Part shown: one piece after another, positions 16,272-25,370 of the stretch
How positions within the stretch are numbered: position 1 is the stretch's first letter
Layout: each line of letters starts with the position of its first letter
Assembly (NCBI GenBank): GCA_934747325.1
Contig: CAKVGW010000002.1
Span: 1 to 58,230 of the forward strand
DNA: 58,230 nucleotides
Direction of reading: 5' to 3'
From: an uncultured Candidatus Melainabacteria bacterium
Lineage (GTDB): Bacteria > Cyanobacteriota > Vampirovibrionia > Gastranaerophilales > Gastranaerophilaceae
Position numbers and translations under genes: made by a program
The notes under the pieces: model-generated
The model's input: only the letters and a program-made list of their open reading frames with translations
Told to the model about the DNA's origin: nothing
Database searches by the model: none

Positions 16272-17021
16272 ATGGTTAATGTAGCAGTATGTGGCGCTAA
16301 CGGTAAAATGGGGCAGGAAGTTATTAAGGCTGTTGAGGCTGATAAAAATATGTCACTTGTTGCGAGAATTGATATTAAAGACGGTGAATTTGCAACAATA
16401 AAAGATGCAAAAAATTCTGTAAAAATTGATGTTTTGGTAGATTTTACGCAACCAAAATCAATCTATGAAAATGCACTATACTGTTTGAATAATGGTATCA
16501 ATATAGTAATTGGTACGACAGGTTTATCTGATGAAGAAATTAATGAATTAAAGAACCTATCTCAAAAAAATGGTTTAGGCTGTTTAATTGCACCTAATTT
16601 TTCAACAGGTGCAGTTTTGATGATGAAATTTGCTCAAATGGCATCAAAATATTTTGATAATGCAGAAATTATTGAACTTCATCATAATCAGAAAAAGGAC
16701 GCACCTTCCGGTACTGCTGTTAAAACAGCTTTAATGATGGCAGGTGAAAATACTAATTTTACAACTGGAAATTGCCAAGAAGTTGAAACCATAAAAGGTG
16801 CAAGAGGCGCTAATTCTTATAATAATATTCATATTCATTCTGTTAGAATGCCGGGATATATAGCTTCACAAGAAGTTTTATTCGGTGCAAGCGGTCAAAT
16901 TTTAACTATAAGGCACGATTCGATGAACAGAGAGTGTTACATGGATGGCGTTTTGAGAGCAGTTAGATTTGTGAATGAAAACAAAGAATTTATTTATGGT
17001 TTAGAAAATATTTTAGATTAA
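16272..17021 (+). CDS. dapB: 4-hydroxy-tetrahydrodipicolinate reductase
   Basis: A 249-aa NAD(P)H enzyme of the diaminopimelate/lysine pathway. The Rossmann motif GANGKMG is at 8-14, and IGTTGLSDEEI and PNFSTGAVLMM are conserved. The catalytic and substrate region ELHHNQKKDAPSGTA is intact. GAGGAGGG precedes ATG. It is followed after 19 nt by asd, the enzyme supplying aspartate semialdehyde to the same pathway, and starts the long operon running to fabZ. Confidence 0.96.
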   Translation: MVNVAVCGANGKMGQEVIKAVEADKNMSLVARIDIKDGEFATIKDAKNSVKIDVLVDFTQPKSIYENALYCLNNGINIVIGTTGLSDEEINELKNLSQKNGLGCLIAPNFSTGAVLMMKFAQMASKYFDNAEIIELHHNQKKDAPSGTAVKTALMMAGENTNFTTGNCQEVETIKGARGANSYNNIHIHSVRMPGYIASQEVLFGASGQILTIRHDSMNRECYMDGVLRAVRFVNENKEFIYGLENILD

Positions 17022-17040
17022 GCTTAAGGGAGCATGTTTA

Positions 17041-18054
17041 ATGAAAAAAGCAAGAATAGCTATTTTGGGCGCAACAGGTGTTGTTGGTAGAGAAATTACA
17101 AAAATTACAGAAGAATTAAATGTTGATTTTGAAAGCATTAAATTCTTATCAAGTGCTAAAAGTGCAGGTTCAAAAGTTACGTTTAAAGGGCAGGAATACA
17201 CCGTAATTGAAGCTACACCAGAAGTCTTTGATGATGTAGATATTGTTATGGCATCTGCAGGCGGTTCTACAAGCCAAAAGTTTGCACCTGAAATCGTTAA
17301 ACGTGGTGGCGTAATTATTGATAATTCATCTGCTTTTAGAATGGAAAAAGATGTTCCACTTGTTATTGCCGGTGTTAACGATGAAGATTTAAGAAAACAT
17401 AAAGGCATTATTGCAAATCCAAATTGTTCAACATCTCAATTAATGTTAGTACTTGAACCTTTAAAACAATTTGGACTAAAAAGACTAATTGTATCAACTT
17501 ATCAGGCTGTTTCAGGCGCAGGATTAGCTGCAATTAATGAATTAAAAGAAGATACAATTGCAAATTTAGAAGGTAAACCTTTTGAAAATAAATGTTTCAA
17601 AAAGCCAATTTCTTTTAATGTGATTCCACAAATTGATGTATTTTGTGAAAACGGTTATACAAAAGAAGAAATGAAGGTTGTTAATGAAACAAGAAAAATT
17701 TTACACTTGGATGAAAGTACAATGATTTCATGTACAGCGGCTCGAGTTCCTGTGTTTAACGGTCACTCCGAAGCTGTTGATATTGAATTTAATGAAGAAG
17801 TTTCTCCTGAAAAAGTTAGAGAAATTTTATCAAACGCATATGGCGTAAAGGTTATAGACAAACCTGCAGACTTTGAATACCCAACAACAAGGGATGCAAG
17901 CGGTGTTGATCCGGTTTTTGTTGGAAGAATAAGAAAGAATTTAGCGTTCAATAACGGTATTTCATTGTGGTGTGTAGCTGATAATTTAAGAATCGGGGCT
18001 GCATTGAATACTGTTAGAATATGCAAAAGAGTAATAGAAATGGGGTTATTTTAG
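17041..18054 (+). CDS. asd: Aspartate-semialdehyde dehydrogenase
   Basis: A 337-aa enzyme that reduces aspartyl phosphate to aspartate semialdehyde, the branch point for lysine/DAP, threonine and methionine. GATGVVGREI at the N-terminus binds NADP. Cys129 in ANPNCSTSQ is the active-site thiol, and the conserved region STYQAVSGAG follows. Second gene of the dapB operon; its stop codon abuts the ATG of the next small ORF. Confidence 0.97.
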   Translation: MKKARIAILGATGVVGREITKITEELNVDFESIKFLSSAKSAGSKVTFKGQEYTVIEATPEVFDDVDIVMASAGGSTSQKFAPEIVKRGGVIIDNSSAFRMEKDVPLVIAGVNDEDLRKHKGIIANPNCSTSQLMLVLEPLKQFGLKRLIVSTYQAVSGAGLAAINELKEDTIANLEGKPFENKCFKKPISFNVIPQIDVFCENGYTKEEMKVVNETRKILHLDESTMISCTAARVPVFNGHSEAVDIEFNEEVSPEKVREILSNAYGVKVIDKPADFEYPTTRDASGVDPVFVGRIRKNLAFNNGISLWCVADNLRIGAALNTVRICKRVIEMGLF

Positions 18055-18252
18055 ATGAATGTACAAAAAATAGCAAATTTAAACATTAGACCGACTGATA
18101 AAAAGATGAGAAAAGCAAAGGAATTGGTTGATAATATTTTGCCTAAAGAATTACCATTAGAAAAAACTTTTAGATATGTGTCAGAAGCTGATAGATTTGA
18201 AAGAATTAAGGACTCTATTCAAATTTCAATAGATAATATGACTAGAGGTTAA
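18055..18252 (+). CDS. Small hypothetical protein in the dapB-fabZ operon
   Basis: A 65-aa lysine-rich, mostly helical protein. Its ATG starts on the base after the asd stop, and the next gene begins two bases after its own stop, so it is tightly packed and probably translated by coupling. No signal peptide, membrane span or known motif is seen. The packing makes a chance ORF unlikely. Function unknown. Confidence 0.6.
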   Translation: MNVQKIANLNIRPTDKKMRKAKELVDNILPKELPLEKTFRYVSEADRFERIKDSIQISIDNMTRG

Positions 18253-18254
18253 AC

Positions 18255-18722
18255 GTGGGAAGATTAGTTTCACAAAAAGAAATAATTGAAATCGTAAGAA
18301 AAGGGCAGGCAGAAGGTACAACTTTTGTAGCAACAAATGGATGTTTTGATATTTTACATGTAGGTCATGTAAGATATTTGCAAAAAACAAAAGCACTAGC
18401 AGACTATTCAATAGTCATGCTTAATTCTGATAAATCAGTTAAAATGATTAAAGGTAATGACAGACCAATTAATAATGAACAAGATAGAGCAGAATTATTA
18501 AGCGCTTTGTCATGCGTTGATTATGTGGTATTATTTGAAGAGAAGTCGCCTGCAGCTTTATTAGAGGCGATTAAACCTGATATTTATACAAAAGGTGCTG
18601 ATTATACACTGGAAACTCTTCCGGAGAGAGAAATTGTAATCAAAAATAATATAAAAGTTGAATTTATCGACTTTGTAGCCGGAAAATCAACTACAAACGT
18701 AATTAAAAAGTGTTTAGGATAA
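18255..18722 (+). CDS. rfaE2: D-glycero-beta-D-manno-heptose 1-phosphate adenylyltransferase
   Basis: A 155-aa nucleotidyltransferase corresponding to the C-terminal domain of HldE/RfaE. It makes ADP-heptose for the LPS core. TNGCFDILHVGHVRYL holds the HxGH nucleotide-binding motif, and YTKGADYTLETLPE matches RfaE2. It starts at GTG with AGAGG upstream. The separate kinase (RfaE1) is not in the window. Position just before lpxD fits an LPS role, though the final envelope glycolipid is not known here. Confidence 0.9.
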   Translation: MGRLVSQKEIIEIVRKGQAEGTTFVATNGCFDILHVGHVRYLQKTKALADYSIVMLNSDKSVKMIKGNDRPINNEQDRAELLSALSCVDYVVLFEEKSPAALLEAIKPDIYTKGADYTLETLPEREIVIKNNIKVEFIDFVAGKSTTNVIKKCLG

Positions 18723-18737
18723 TAAAAGGAGTGTATT

Positions 18738-19841
18738 ATGAAAACTTTTACATTGGAACAAATTGCACAAATTACAGGCGGTATGCTTTCTAAAGCAAAA
18801 GATGTTGCTATTACAAATATAGCACCACCTCTCTTGGCAGATGAAAATACATTGGCTTTAGCTTTAGGTGAAGACGAAATCAATAATCTTTCTAAAACAA
18901 AAGCTCAAGCAGCTCTTGTTCCTTTGGGTGTAAATATAGATGGTTATTCAACAATCGAAGTAGAAAGACCAAGATTGGCAATGATGAAATTAATTACAAT
19001 GTTCTACGAAGAACCACATGTTAATTCAGGTATTCACCCAACTGCAGTTGTTCATCCTTCTGCAAAAATCGGTCAAAACGTATCTTTAGGCGCAAATGTT
19101 GTTGTAGCAGAAAATGCTGTAATTGGTGACAATACAAAAATTTTAGCTAACGGTTATATCGGAAACGGGGCTCAAATCGGCGCTGATTGCTTCTTCCACC
19201 CTGCAGTTTGTATTGGTGATAGAGTAAAAGTTGGTAATAAAGTAATTTTACATCACGGAGTTTCTCTTGGTGCTGACGGTTTCAGTTTCGTTACAGAAAA
19301 TCCAAACAACATAGAACAAGCTCGTAAAGATGGTGAAATTAAAGAAAACGACGTTCAACAGGTTATTTTCAAAATTCCTTCAATCGGTTCTGTTGTAATT
19401 GGCAACAATGTAGAAATTGGTGCTAATACAGCAATTGATAGAGGTACTATTGAAAATACGGTAGTTGGTGATAACACAAAAATTGATGACTTAGTAATGA
19501 TTGGTCATAATTGCCGTATTGGTAAAGGTTGTATGATAGTTTCTCAAGTTGGTATTGCAGGCAGTTGCGTAATCGGCGATAGAGTAGTTATTGCAGGTCA
19601 AGCAGGTTTGGCTGATCATATTTCAATTGGTGATGATACGATTATTGCAGCTCAAGCAGGTGTTACAAAGAGTTTCCCTGCAAAATCAATTGTAGTTGGT
19701 GCTCCAGCAGTTCCAAGAAAAGAGTTTATCAAGCAGTTGAAAATTATGAAAGATGCAGGCGATTTAATTGCTAAATTCAAAAAATACGAACCACTTCTTA
19801 AATCTTTTGAAGAAAGTGTAAACGAAGGCGAAGGTAAGTAA
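18738..19841 (+). CDS. lpxD: UDP-3-O-acylglucosamine N-acyltransferase
   Basis: A 367-aa enzyme that adds the amide-linked acyl chain in lipid A synthesis. The N-terminal uridine-binding domain (about 1-100) is followed by a left-handed beta-helix of hexapeptide repeats from about residue 100 to 330 (for example [13 protein letters not shown]). [15 protein letters not shown] contains the expected catalytic His region. The C-terminal helix is typical of LpxD. AAAGGAG precedes ATG. It sits beside lpxC, fabZ and rfaE2. Confidence 0.95.
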   Translation: MKTFTLEQIAQITGGMLSKAKDVAITNIAPPLLADENTLALALGEDEINNLSKTKAQAALVPLGVNIDGYSTIEVERPRLAMMKLITMFYEEPHVNSGIHPTAVVHPSAKIGQNVSLGANVVVAENAVIGDNTKILANGYIGNGAQIGADCFFHPAVCIGDRVKVGNKVILHHGVSLGADGFSFVTENPNNIEQARKDGEIKENDVQQVIFKIPSIGSVVIGNNVEIGANTAIDRGTIENTVVGDNTKIDDLVMIGHNCRIGKGCMIVSQVGIAGSCVIGDRVVIAGQAGLADHISIGDDTIIAAQAGVTKSFPAKSIVVGAPAVPRKEFIKQLKIMKDAGDLIAKFKKYEPLLKSFEESVNEGEGK

Positions 19842-19847
19842 TTATTG

Positions 19848-19949
19848 TTGGGCTGAAAGCCCAACCTACAACTTACAATAAAGAAAACAAATCTTGTATT
19901 CCCTCTCCTCAGGGGAGGGAAAGGGTGGGGGCTTATTCCCCTAAGGAAT
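19848..19949 (+). repeat. Hairpin-rich intergenic repeats between lpxD and lpxC
   Basis: Three hairpins lie in a row: TTGGGCT/AGCCCAA (19848-19864), CCCTCTCC/GGGGAGGG-type (about 19900-19920) and ATTCC/GGAAT (19935-19949). The CCCTCTCC type resembles the repeats around DUF559. This is the only long gap within the dapB-fabZ operon; the hairpins lack long T-runs, so they may stabilise or attenuate rather than terminate. Confidence 0.5.
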
Positions 19950-19956
19950 AATTGGT

Positions 19957-20793
19957 ATGGGAACAATAAAATCAGAAATAAAAACATCAGGTAAAGGATT
20001 AATGAAAAATCGCGAATGTGAGGTTTTAATAAAACCTTCACGTGGCGGTCAAATTCGAATATTTTCAAAAGGCGCAGATGTTCCGTTTAATGTTTGCATA
20101 GAAAATTTATATTCTACAGATCATTGTGTAACTCTGTGCAGTAAAGAACACAGAACTTTGTTGGGTGACTATAAATACAAAGTAATGCTTTGTGAACACT
20201 TTATTGCAGCTTGCGCTATATGTGGAATTGATTCAATTGATGTTTATTTGTCTGAAACTGAAATGCCGATTTTTGACGGTAGTTCAAAGGTTTGGGTGGA
20301 ATTATTTAAAAAAGCCGGTATAGAAGATGTAAATAAAGACGCTTATACAGTGTCAGAACCTGTTTATTATTTGAATGGAAAAACAAGCCTTGTTATTGTT
20401 CCGGATAAAGAACTTAGAATAACTTATTCTGTAAACTATGACCACCCTGATTTGCGCGGACGTTGGGTAACAATGGACAATAAAAATTTGGAAGAAATTA
20501 TAGAAGCAAGAACGTTTGGTTTTTATAAAGACTTAAAAAAATATCAAATGTTAGGTTTTGCAAAAGGTGTTACTATTGATAATACAGTTGGTTTGAAGGA
20601 TGAAGGTTTTACAACTGAATTGCGTTCAGAAAACGAACCTATTAAACACAAAATTTTAGATTTGATTGGTGATTTGTATTTAACTGGTGTTTCACCATTA
20701 AACCTGAAGGCGCAAATTTTGGTAAAAGAAGCAGGACATGCTGTTCATACAAAAGTTGCTCAAGTATTAAAAAACAAATTAGTAAAAATATAA
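19957..20793 (+). CDS. lpxC: UDP-3-O-acyl-N-acetylglucosamine deacetylase
   Basis: A 278-aa zinc amidase that catalyses the committed step of lipid A synthesis. Zinc ligands by comparison with E. coli LpxC are His81 (motif CEH; E. coli has VEH) and His231/Asp235 in KHKILDLIGDL. The substrate region PIFDGSS and the TFGFYKDL segment are also present. The usual start TVxxxVxxxGxGLH is replaced by IKTSGKGLMKN. AAGGA lies 10 nt before ATG. It is a separate protein from FabZ, unlike fused LpxC-FabZ forms. Confidence 0.93.
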   Translation: MGTIKSEIKTSGKGLMKNRECEVLIKPSRGGQIRIFSKGADVPFNVCIENLYSTDHCVTLCSKEHRTLLGDYKYKVMLCEHFIAACAICGIDSIDVYLSETEMPIFDGSSKVWVELFKKAGIEDVNKDAYTVSEPVYYLNGKTSLVIVPDKELRITYSVNYDHPDLRGRWVTMDNKNLEEIIEARTFGFYKDLKKYQMLGFAKGVTIDNTVGLKDEGFTTELRSENEPIKHKILDLIGDLYLTGVSPLNLKAQILVKEAGHAVHTKVAQVLKNKLVKI

Positions 20794-20804
20794 GGAGAAA
20801 TTAA

Positions 20805-21284
20805 ATGACAGAAGAATTAGGAGTAAAAATTGGCGAAACAGAAGCTGGTGAAGATATTTTATCATTTGACGTAATGCAAATTATGGATATGATTCCTCAC
20901 AGATATCCTTTTTTACTTGTAGACAAAATTACAGAATGTGTTCCAGGGAAATATGCAAAGGGTTATAAAAATTTAACAATGAACGAAGCATTTTTCCAAG
21001 GTCACTTCCCTGGTAATCCTGTAATGCCTGGGGTATTACAATTAGAAGCTTTGGCGCAATGCTCAGCACCTGTTTTGATGTGCTTGCCTCAATACAAAGG
21101 TAAATTAACTTTGTATGCAGGAGTTGACAATGTTAGATTCAAAAATATTGTAAGACCTGGTGACAGATTTGAAATGCACATTGAATTAATCAAGGCAAAA
21201 GGCCCTATTTGCAAGAGCCATGGTGTAGGTTATGTAGACGGCAAAGTTTGTATCGAAGCTGATATGACAGTTGCTTTAAAATAA
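20805..21284 (+). CDS. fabZ: 3-hydroxyacyl-ACP dehydratase FabZ
   Basis: A 159-aa hot-dog dehydratase of fatty acid synthesis that competes with lipid A synthesis for 3-hydroxyacyl-ACP. PHRYPFLLVDKI and GHFPGNPVMPGVLQLEALAQ are diagnostic; catalytic residues should be His67 and Glu81. It is 11 nt after lpxC with AAGGAG upstream. The following terminator closes the operon. lpxA, which often comes next, is absent here. Confidence 0.95.
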   Translation: MTEELGVKIGETEAGEDILSFDVMQIMDMIPHRYPFLLVDKITECVPGKYAKGYKNLTMNEAFFQGHFPGNPVMPGVLQLEALAQCSAPVLMCLPQYKGKLTLYAGVDNVRFKNIVRPGDRFEMHIELIKAKGPICKSHGVGYVDGKVCIEADMTVALK

Positions 21285-21301
21285 GCTTTTGTATTTGTTT
21301 T

Positions 21302-21337
21302 AAAAATGGCGGTGTGAAAAACACCGCCATTTTTTTG
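21302..21337. terminator. Bidirectional terminator after fabZ
   Basis: AATGGCGGTGT and ACACCGCCATT form an 11-bp stem with A and T runs, lying between convergent fabZ and the MFS gene. Confidence 0.9.
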
Positions 21338-21338
21338 A

Positions 21339-22493
21339 CTATATTTGTTTATATCTTTTGTAAAAATAAAAAAGCAGTAGAAAACCAATAAAAGCAAAAC
21401 AAGCTCCAGGGATTGCTGTATAGTTATAATTATATCCATTTTCGATTGGGATTCCACCTATGAACGCACCTAGAGCATTACCAAGATTAAAAGATATTTG
21501 TGAAAATGATGCTCCAAGCATTTCTCCACCTTTTGCGTTGTTAATTAATAATACTTGTTGCGGTGCTGATACAGCAAATAAGCAACCGGTGCATATAATC
21601 ATACAAATTATAGATAAGATTGGATTGTGTGAATAGAAAAATATAAAAATTAACGAAACACAGGCTAATAATTGTGTCAAACTTGCAACAATGGAAGGTG
21701 AATATTTATCAGACAATTTCCCTCCTAAGAAATTACCAATACACATTCCGGCACCTGCTAATACCATAATAAGCGATACAAACTGTGGTAATATCCCAGA
21801 AACTTTAACAAGTAGCGGATTAATATAACTATACCAACAGAATATACCTCCATTACCCATTATTACAGCTAAAATCAATAACCAAGGTGCAATATGTTTC
21901 ATAAAGCGGAATTGCCCCCTAAAACCTGTATCAGGAAGTGGTTTTAAATTCGGAATAAGCTTTTTAATAGAATATAATATAAGAAGCCCGAATAAGCCAA
22001 TGAATAGGAATATAAGACGCCAAGACAAACTATGGCTTATCATTGTCCCAAGTGGTATTCCAAGAAGGTTTGCAAATGTCATGCCTGAACACATAGTAGC
22101 GACAGCTTGATTTTCTTTGCCTTTTTCACAAAGTTTTCCTGCTGAAATTGCGCCAATGCTAAAGAAACAACCGTGCGGTAGTCCTGCAATAAATCTTATT
22201 AAGCAAAATATATAATAGTTTGTTACAAATGCTGTTAGAAAATTGGCAATTGTAAATATTGTCATAAGCCACAATAATATTGTTTTTAAAGGTTTGGTTC
22301 TTGCTACAATAACGAGCATTATTGCACCAAAAACAACTCCAAGAGCATAAAATGAAATGAAATTTCCTGCTTCAGGTATAGAGCAGTGCATAGATAATGC
22401 TGTATCGGGTAGAATTCCCATCATTACATATTCTGTTAAACCAAGCCCGAGTGTTCCAAGAGCCAGTGGTAATAAACAATAACTCTTTCTCAT
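21339..22493 (-). CDS. MFS transporter, AraJ/sugar-efflux type
   Basis: A 384-aa membrane protein with about 12 predicted spans. The N-terminus (LALGTLGLGLTEYVMMGILP) is typical of the DHA1 drug/arabinose-efflux MFS branch (AraJ, YdhP). GMTFANLLGIPLGTMI corresponds to the conserved motif in span 5. It probably exports small molecules by proton antiport. The substrate cannot be read from sequence, and the neighbours do not suggest one. Confidence 0.85.
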   Translation of the reverse strand: MRKSYCLLPLALGTLGLGLTEYVMMGILPDTALSMHCSIPEAGNFISFYALGVVFGAIMLVIVARTKPLKTILLWLMTIFTIANFLTAFVTNYYIFCLIRFIAGLPHGCFFSIGAISAGKLCEKGKENQAVATMCSGMTFANLLGIPLGTMISHSLSWRLIFLFIGLFGLLILYSIKKLIPNLKPLPDTGFRGQFRFMKHIAPWLLILAVIMGNGGIFCWYSYINPLLVKVSGILPQFVSLIMVLAGAGMCIGNFLGGKLSDKYSPSIVASLTQLLACVSLIFIFFYSHNPILSIICMIICTGCLFAVSAPQQVLLINNAKGGEMLGASFSQISFNLGNALGAFIGGIPIENGYNYNYTAIPGACFAFIGFLLLFYFYKRYKQI

Positions 22494-22634
22494 AACATTC
22501 CTTTTGCTATTTATATTTGTTCAAAAAAAGTATAACATAAATTAACTTTACATTTCGACATAAAAAAGCAATTTTTTTACAAAAGAAAACTTTATTAATA
22601 TATAAGGTTAGAAAAAAGGTTGTAGAAATTTAAA

Positions 22635-22653
22635 AGCCGGCAAATGTCCGGCT
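22635..22653 (-). terminator. Terminator of lpxI-lpxB
   Basis: AGCCGG/CCGGCT stem with a 7-nt loop, followed on the minus strand by TTTTAAATTT. It lies directly after lpxB. Confidence 0.7.
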
Positions 22654-22660
22654 CTTTCTT

Positions 22661-23785
22661 TTATTTATTCAACTCTTCTTTTATACAATTCGCAACTTCT
22701 TCTGCAGAATATTTACCAGAAAGTCTTTCTTTAACTTTAGCAAGTTCATTAATCATCCACTCTCGATGCTTTTTGTCATACAGATTTTTTTCTGTTTCGT
22801 AGCAAATATTTTCAACACTAAATTTATGCTGAACTAATTCAGGTACGATATCTTCATCCATAATAATATTTGGTAAAGAAACTCTTTTGATACATCTTAC
22901 TAACAAATAAATCAAGTAAAGCAACCACGGTCCGCGATATGCAATAAGCATTGGAACTTGATATAAACTTGCTTCTAAAGCAACTGTTCCGGATGCTAAA
23001 ATTAATGAATCTGAAACGCTCAACAAAGCTTGGTTTTCGCCTTTAATAACTTTAAAATCAGTATTTTTAATGTACTTATCAAAAATATCATCCTTCAAGT
23101 TTGGTGCATGCGAAATGCAAACTTGCAATTCAGGATGGCGTTTTTGTAAAACTTTTGCAGCTTCGATAAAGCGTTCTCCGAAGAGTTTTAGCTCCAATGG
23201 TCTTGAGCCAGGAAATACTGACACTAAAGGTCTTGATATGTCCAATTCATGCTGTTTAAAGAATTCTTCTTTATCAGCTCTTGGTGGTAATTGCTTAACA
23301 AGAGGATGCCCGCAGTAATGTACATCAATGTTTTCTGCTTGGTAGATTTCAGGTTCAAATGGAAAAATACAAAGAACTTTGTCTACATATTTTTTTATAC
23401 CTTTAATTCTCCATTTGCGACTCGCCCAAATTTGTGGAGGAATGTAATGGAATACTTTAATTCCGCTTCCTTTAAGTCTTTTTGCAACTCTTAAATTAAA
23501 TGTGCCATAATCAATTAACAAAACTAAATCAGGTTTAAATTCGTTTAAAATATAATCAGCAACTTTTTTTTCTAAAGATAAGTGATCAACAATCATCTTA
23601 AAATTTAAACCAAAACCTGACATTTTTGAATGGTCACAAAAAATTTTTGCACCGGCTGATTTTAAATTTTCTCCACCAATACCTTCAGCCACTATATCAG
23701 GCATAGAGAGTTTTAACATCTCTAAAACCTTGCCGGCATGGATATCCCCGGAGTATTCGCCTGTAATAATAAATATCTTTTTCAT
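22661..23785 (-). CDS. lpxB: Lipid-A-disaccharide synthase
   Basis: A 374-aa GT19 glycosyltransferase that joins lipid X and UDP-diacylglucosamine into the lipid A disaccharide. The N-terminal ITGEYSGDIHAGKVL (usually GExSGDxxG), VFHYIPPQIWASR and FPGSRPLELK are family signatures. It lies 4 nt after lpxI with no clear ribosome site, so translation is probably coupled. The neighbour supplies one of its substrates. Confidence 0.95.
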   Translation of the reverse strand: MKKIFIITGEYSGDIHAGKVLEMLKLSMPDIVAEGIGGENLKSAGAKIFCDHSKMSGFGLNFKMIVDHLSLEKKVADYILNEFKPDLVLLIDYGTFNLRVAKRLKGSGIKVFHYIPPQIWASRKWRIKGIKKYVDKVLCIFPFEPEIYQAENIDVHYCGHPLVKQLPPRADKEEFFKQHELDISRPLVSVFPGSRPLELKLFGERFIEAAKVLQKRHPELQVCISHAPNLKDDIFDKYIKNTDFKVIKGENQALLSVSDSLILASGTVALEASLYQVPMLIAYRGPWLLYLIYLLVRCIKRVSLPNIIMDEDIVPELVQHKFSVENICYETEKNLYDKKHREWMINELAKVKERLSGKYSAEEVANCIKEELNK

Positions 23786-23789
23786 AAAA

Positions 23790-24605
23790 TTATACAGCCA
23801 TTACAACAATATTATGCTTATTTGCGTATTTAATAACTTCTTCTCTATCTACAATAATTGTTTCACCTGCTTCAACGGCGATTAGGTCGGCTTTATATTT
23901 GTGCATTGTTTTTAATGTTCTTAAACCGATTGCAGGAATGTCAAATCTTTTATCTTGAGATGGTTTTGCAACTTTAATAACTCTAGAATTTCTTTTTGCA
24001 ATTTTGCAACCGCGTTTAATACAGTTGTCTGTGCCTTCGATTGCTTCAACTGCCATAACCATTTTATCTTTTATGATTACTGATTGACCGACATCTAATT
24101 TCCCTGTTTCTTTTGCTAACCAGTAACCGTAGTTTACGTCTTCAATTTGTTCCGGAGTTGGTTGAACAGTTCCCAAAACTCCTGATGGAATCATTAAATT
24201 TTTGATAAACAAAGTTTGGTCTAAAATTGTTACACCAATTTTTTCCAATTCTTCTATAATCATTAGCATTACTTTATCATCGTTTAATCTTATAGCCTTT
24301 TTGATAAAGTCTAAAGCTCTTGCATCAAATTTAGGACGTTTAATCAAAATCGTTTTGCTAACTTTGCCCAAAAAAGTAATTTGCTTAATACCTTCTGCTT
24401 TAAGAGTATCTTCAATCTTTTGAACTTCTCCCGGACAGAATGAGTAAACTTTTGAACAATATTTTTTTAGTTGTGCATAATTATCGTTTGATAAAGAAAT
24501 TGCAACAACGTCAAAACCGTTTTCTTTAGCATATTGAGCCATTTTTACAGGCAATAGACCATCACCTGCGATTAAACCTTGTTTTTGTTCCAATGCTACT
24601 GACAT
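23790..24605 (-). CDS. lpxI: UDP-2,3-diacylglucosamine pyrophosphatase LpxI
   Basis: A 271-aa LpxI (formerly DUF1009) protein that hydrolyses UDP-2,3-diacylglucosamine to lipid X, replacing LpxH. Family features are GLIAGDGLLPVKMAQYAKENG at the N-terminus (a short Gly-rich motif), FLGKVSKTIL, and the C-terminal TLKTMHKYKADLIAVEAGE. GGAGGGA lies upstream of ATG, at a rather long spacing. First gene of the lpxI-lpxB pair. Confidence 0.94.
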   Translation of the reverse strand: MSVALEQKQGLIAGDGLLPVKMAQYAKENGFDVVAISLSNDNYAQLKKYCSKVYSFCPGEVQKIEDTLKAEGIKQITFLGKVSKTILIKRPKFDARALDFIKKAIRLNDDKVMLMIIEELEKIGVTILDQTLFIKNLMIPSGVLGTVQPTPEQIEDVNYGYWLAKETGKLDVGQSVIIKDKMVMAVEAIEGTDNCIKRGCKIAKRNSRVIKVAKPSQDKRFDIPAIGLRTLKTMHKYKADLIAVEAGETIIVDREEVIKYANKHNIVVMAV

Positions 24606-24687
24606 TATAAAATAATCCCTCCAACTTTTTCTTTATAATACTATAAACATGCCAAAGTTTGAAGAAAAGTATTAAGTTTGTAAAAAA

Positions 24688-24722
24688 AATAAGGTTATCA
24701 AATTCTTTTTGATAACCTTATT
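24688..24722 (-). terminator. Terminator of speD
   Basis: AATAAGGTTATCAAA pairs with TTTGATAACCTTATT; on the minus strand a T-run follows. It lies between speD and lpxI. Confidence 0.85.
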
Positions 24723-24741
24723 TATTCTATATTTTAAATAT

Positions 24742-25200
24742 TTATTCTTCAAACTGTTCTGCAATTTCAAAAGGCTGTTCAGAAAGTTTAAGAGTTTCTC
24801 TATCTATAATGCCTCTTTTTAATTCAGTAAAAGAAGCCTTTTTAGAGTTAAATTTCTTTTTCAAAAATTCGTAAGCAACTTTTGGGTCGCACTTTGTACC
24901 ACAAGTGAATAAATCAACCGCAGCATAACCTAATTCAGGCCATGTGTGAATAGCTAAATGGCTTTCTGAAATAATTACAACACCGCTCACGCCGTATGGG
25001 TTGAACATGTGGAAACACTTTTGTACAATTGTAGCACCGCATTCTAGAGCCGCATCTATCATGTACTTTTCTACTTTATCATTACTGTTAAGAATGTTTG
25101 GATCACACTCAAAAAATTCTGCAAGGACGTGTTGTCCTAAGTTTACTTTGTCCAAGTTTTGCTTTTCAAGCTCTTCGATTGATGATGATACAATTGTCAA
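24742..25200 (-). CDS. speD: S-adenosylmethionine decarboxylase proenzyme
   Basis: About 152 aa from the TTG at 25200. The enzyme makes the aminopropyl donor for spermidine. It should self-cleave before Ser80 in ISESHLAIHTWPE, giving the pyruvoyl group; Cys and His of the AdoMetDC-1b/SpeH form are present. TTG is preferred because AAAGGAGG sits 8 nt upstream. A longer frame opens at GTG 25236 without a ribosome site and crosses an AGTGC/GCACT hairpin. An ATG-AAT-TGA mini-ORF (25205-25197) overlaps the start. Confidence 0.92.
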   Translation of the reverse strand: MTIVSSSIEELEKQNLDKVNLGQHVLAEFFECDPNILNSNDKVEKYMIDAALECGATIVQKCFHMFNPYGVSGVVIISESHLAIHTWPELGYAAVDLFTCGTKCDPKVAYEFLKKKFNSKKASFTELKRGIIDRETLKLSEQPFEIAEQFEE

Positions 25201-25370
25201 TTCATGTGCCTCCTTTACTACCAGTGCTTTTTGCACTAATCAAAATTTTACTAACGATAATATAATACTATAAAAACAAAAAACATGTAAATTTTACACT
25301 TTTTATTTTATGTATTAAGAAATTGTTACAAAAATTGTAAAAAACTTCTCTCCTTGAATATATATATAAC

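Noticed and set aside
19652..20068. Minus-strand ORF of 138 codons across the lpxD-lpxC gap
   Set aside because: It runs antisense to both lpx genes through hairpin repeats; composition is not protein-like.
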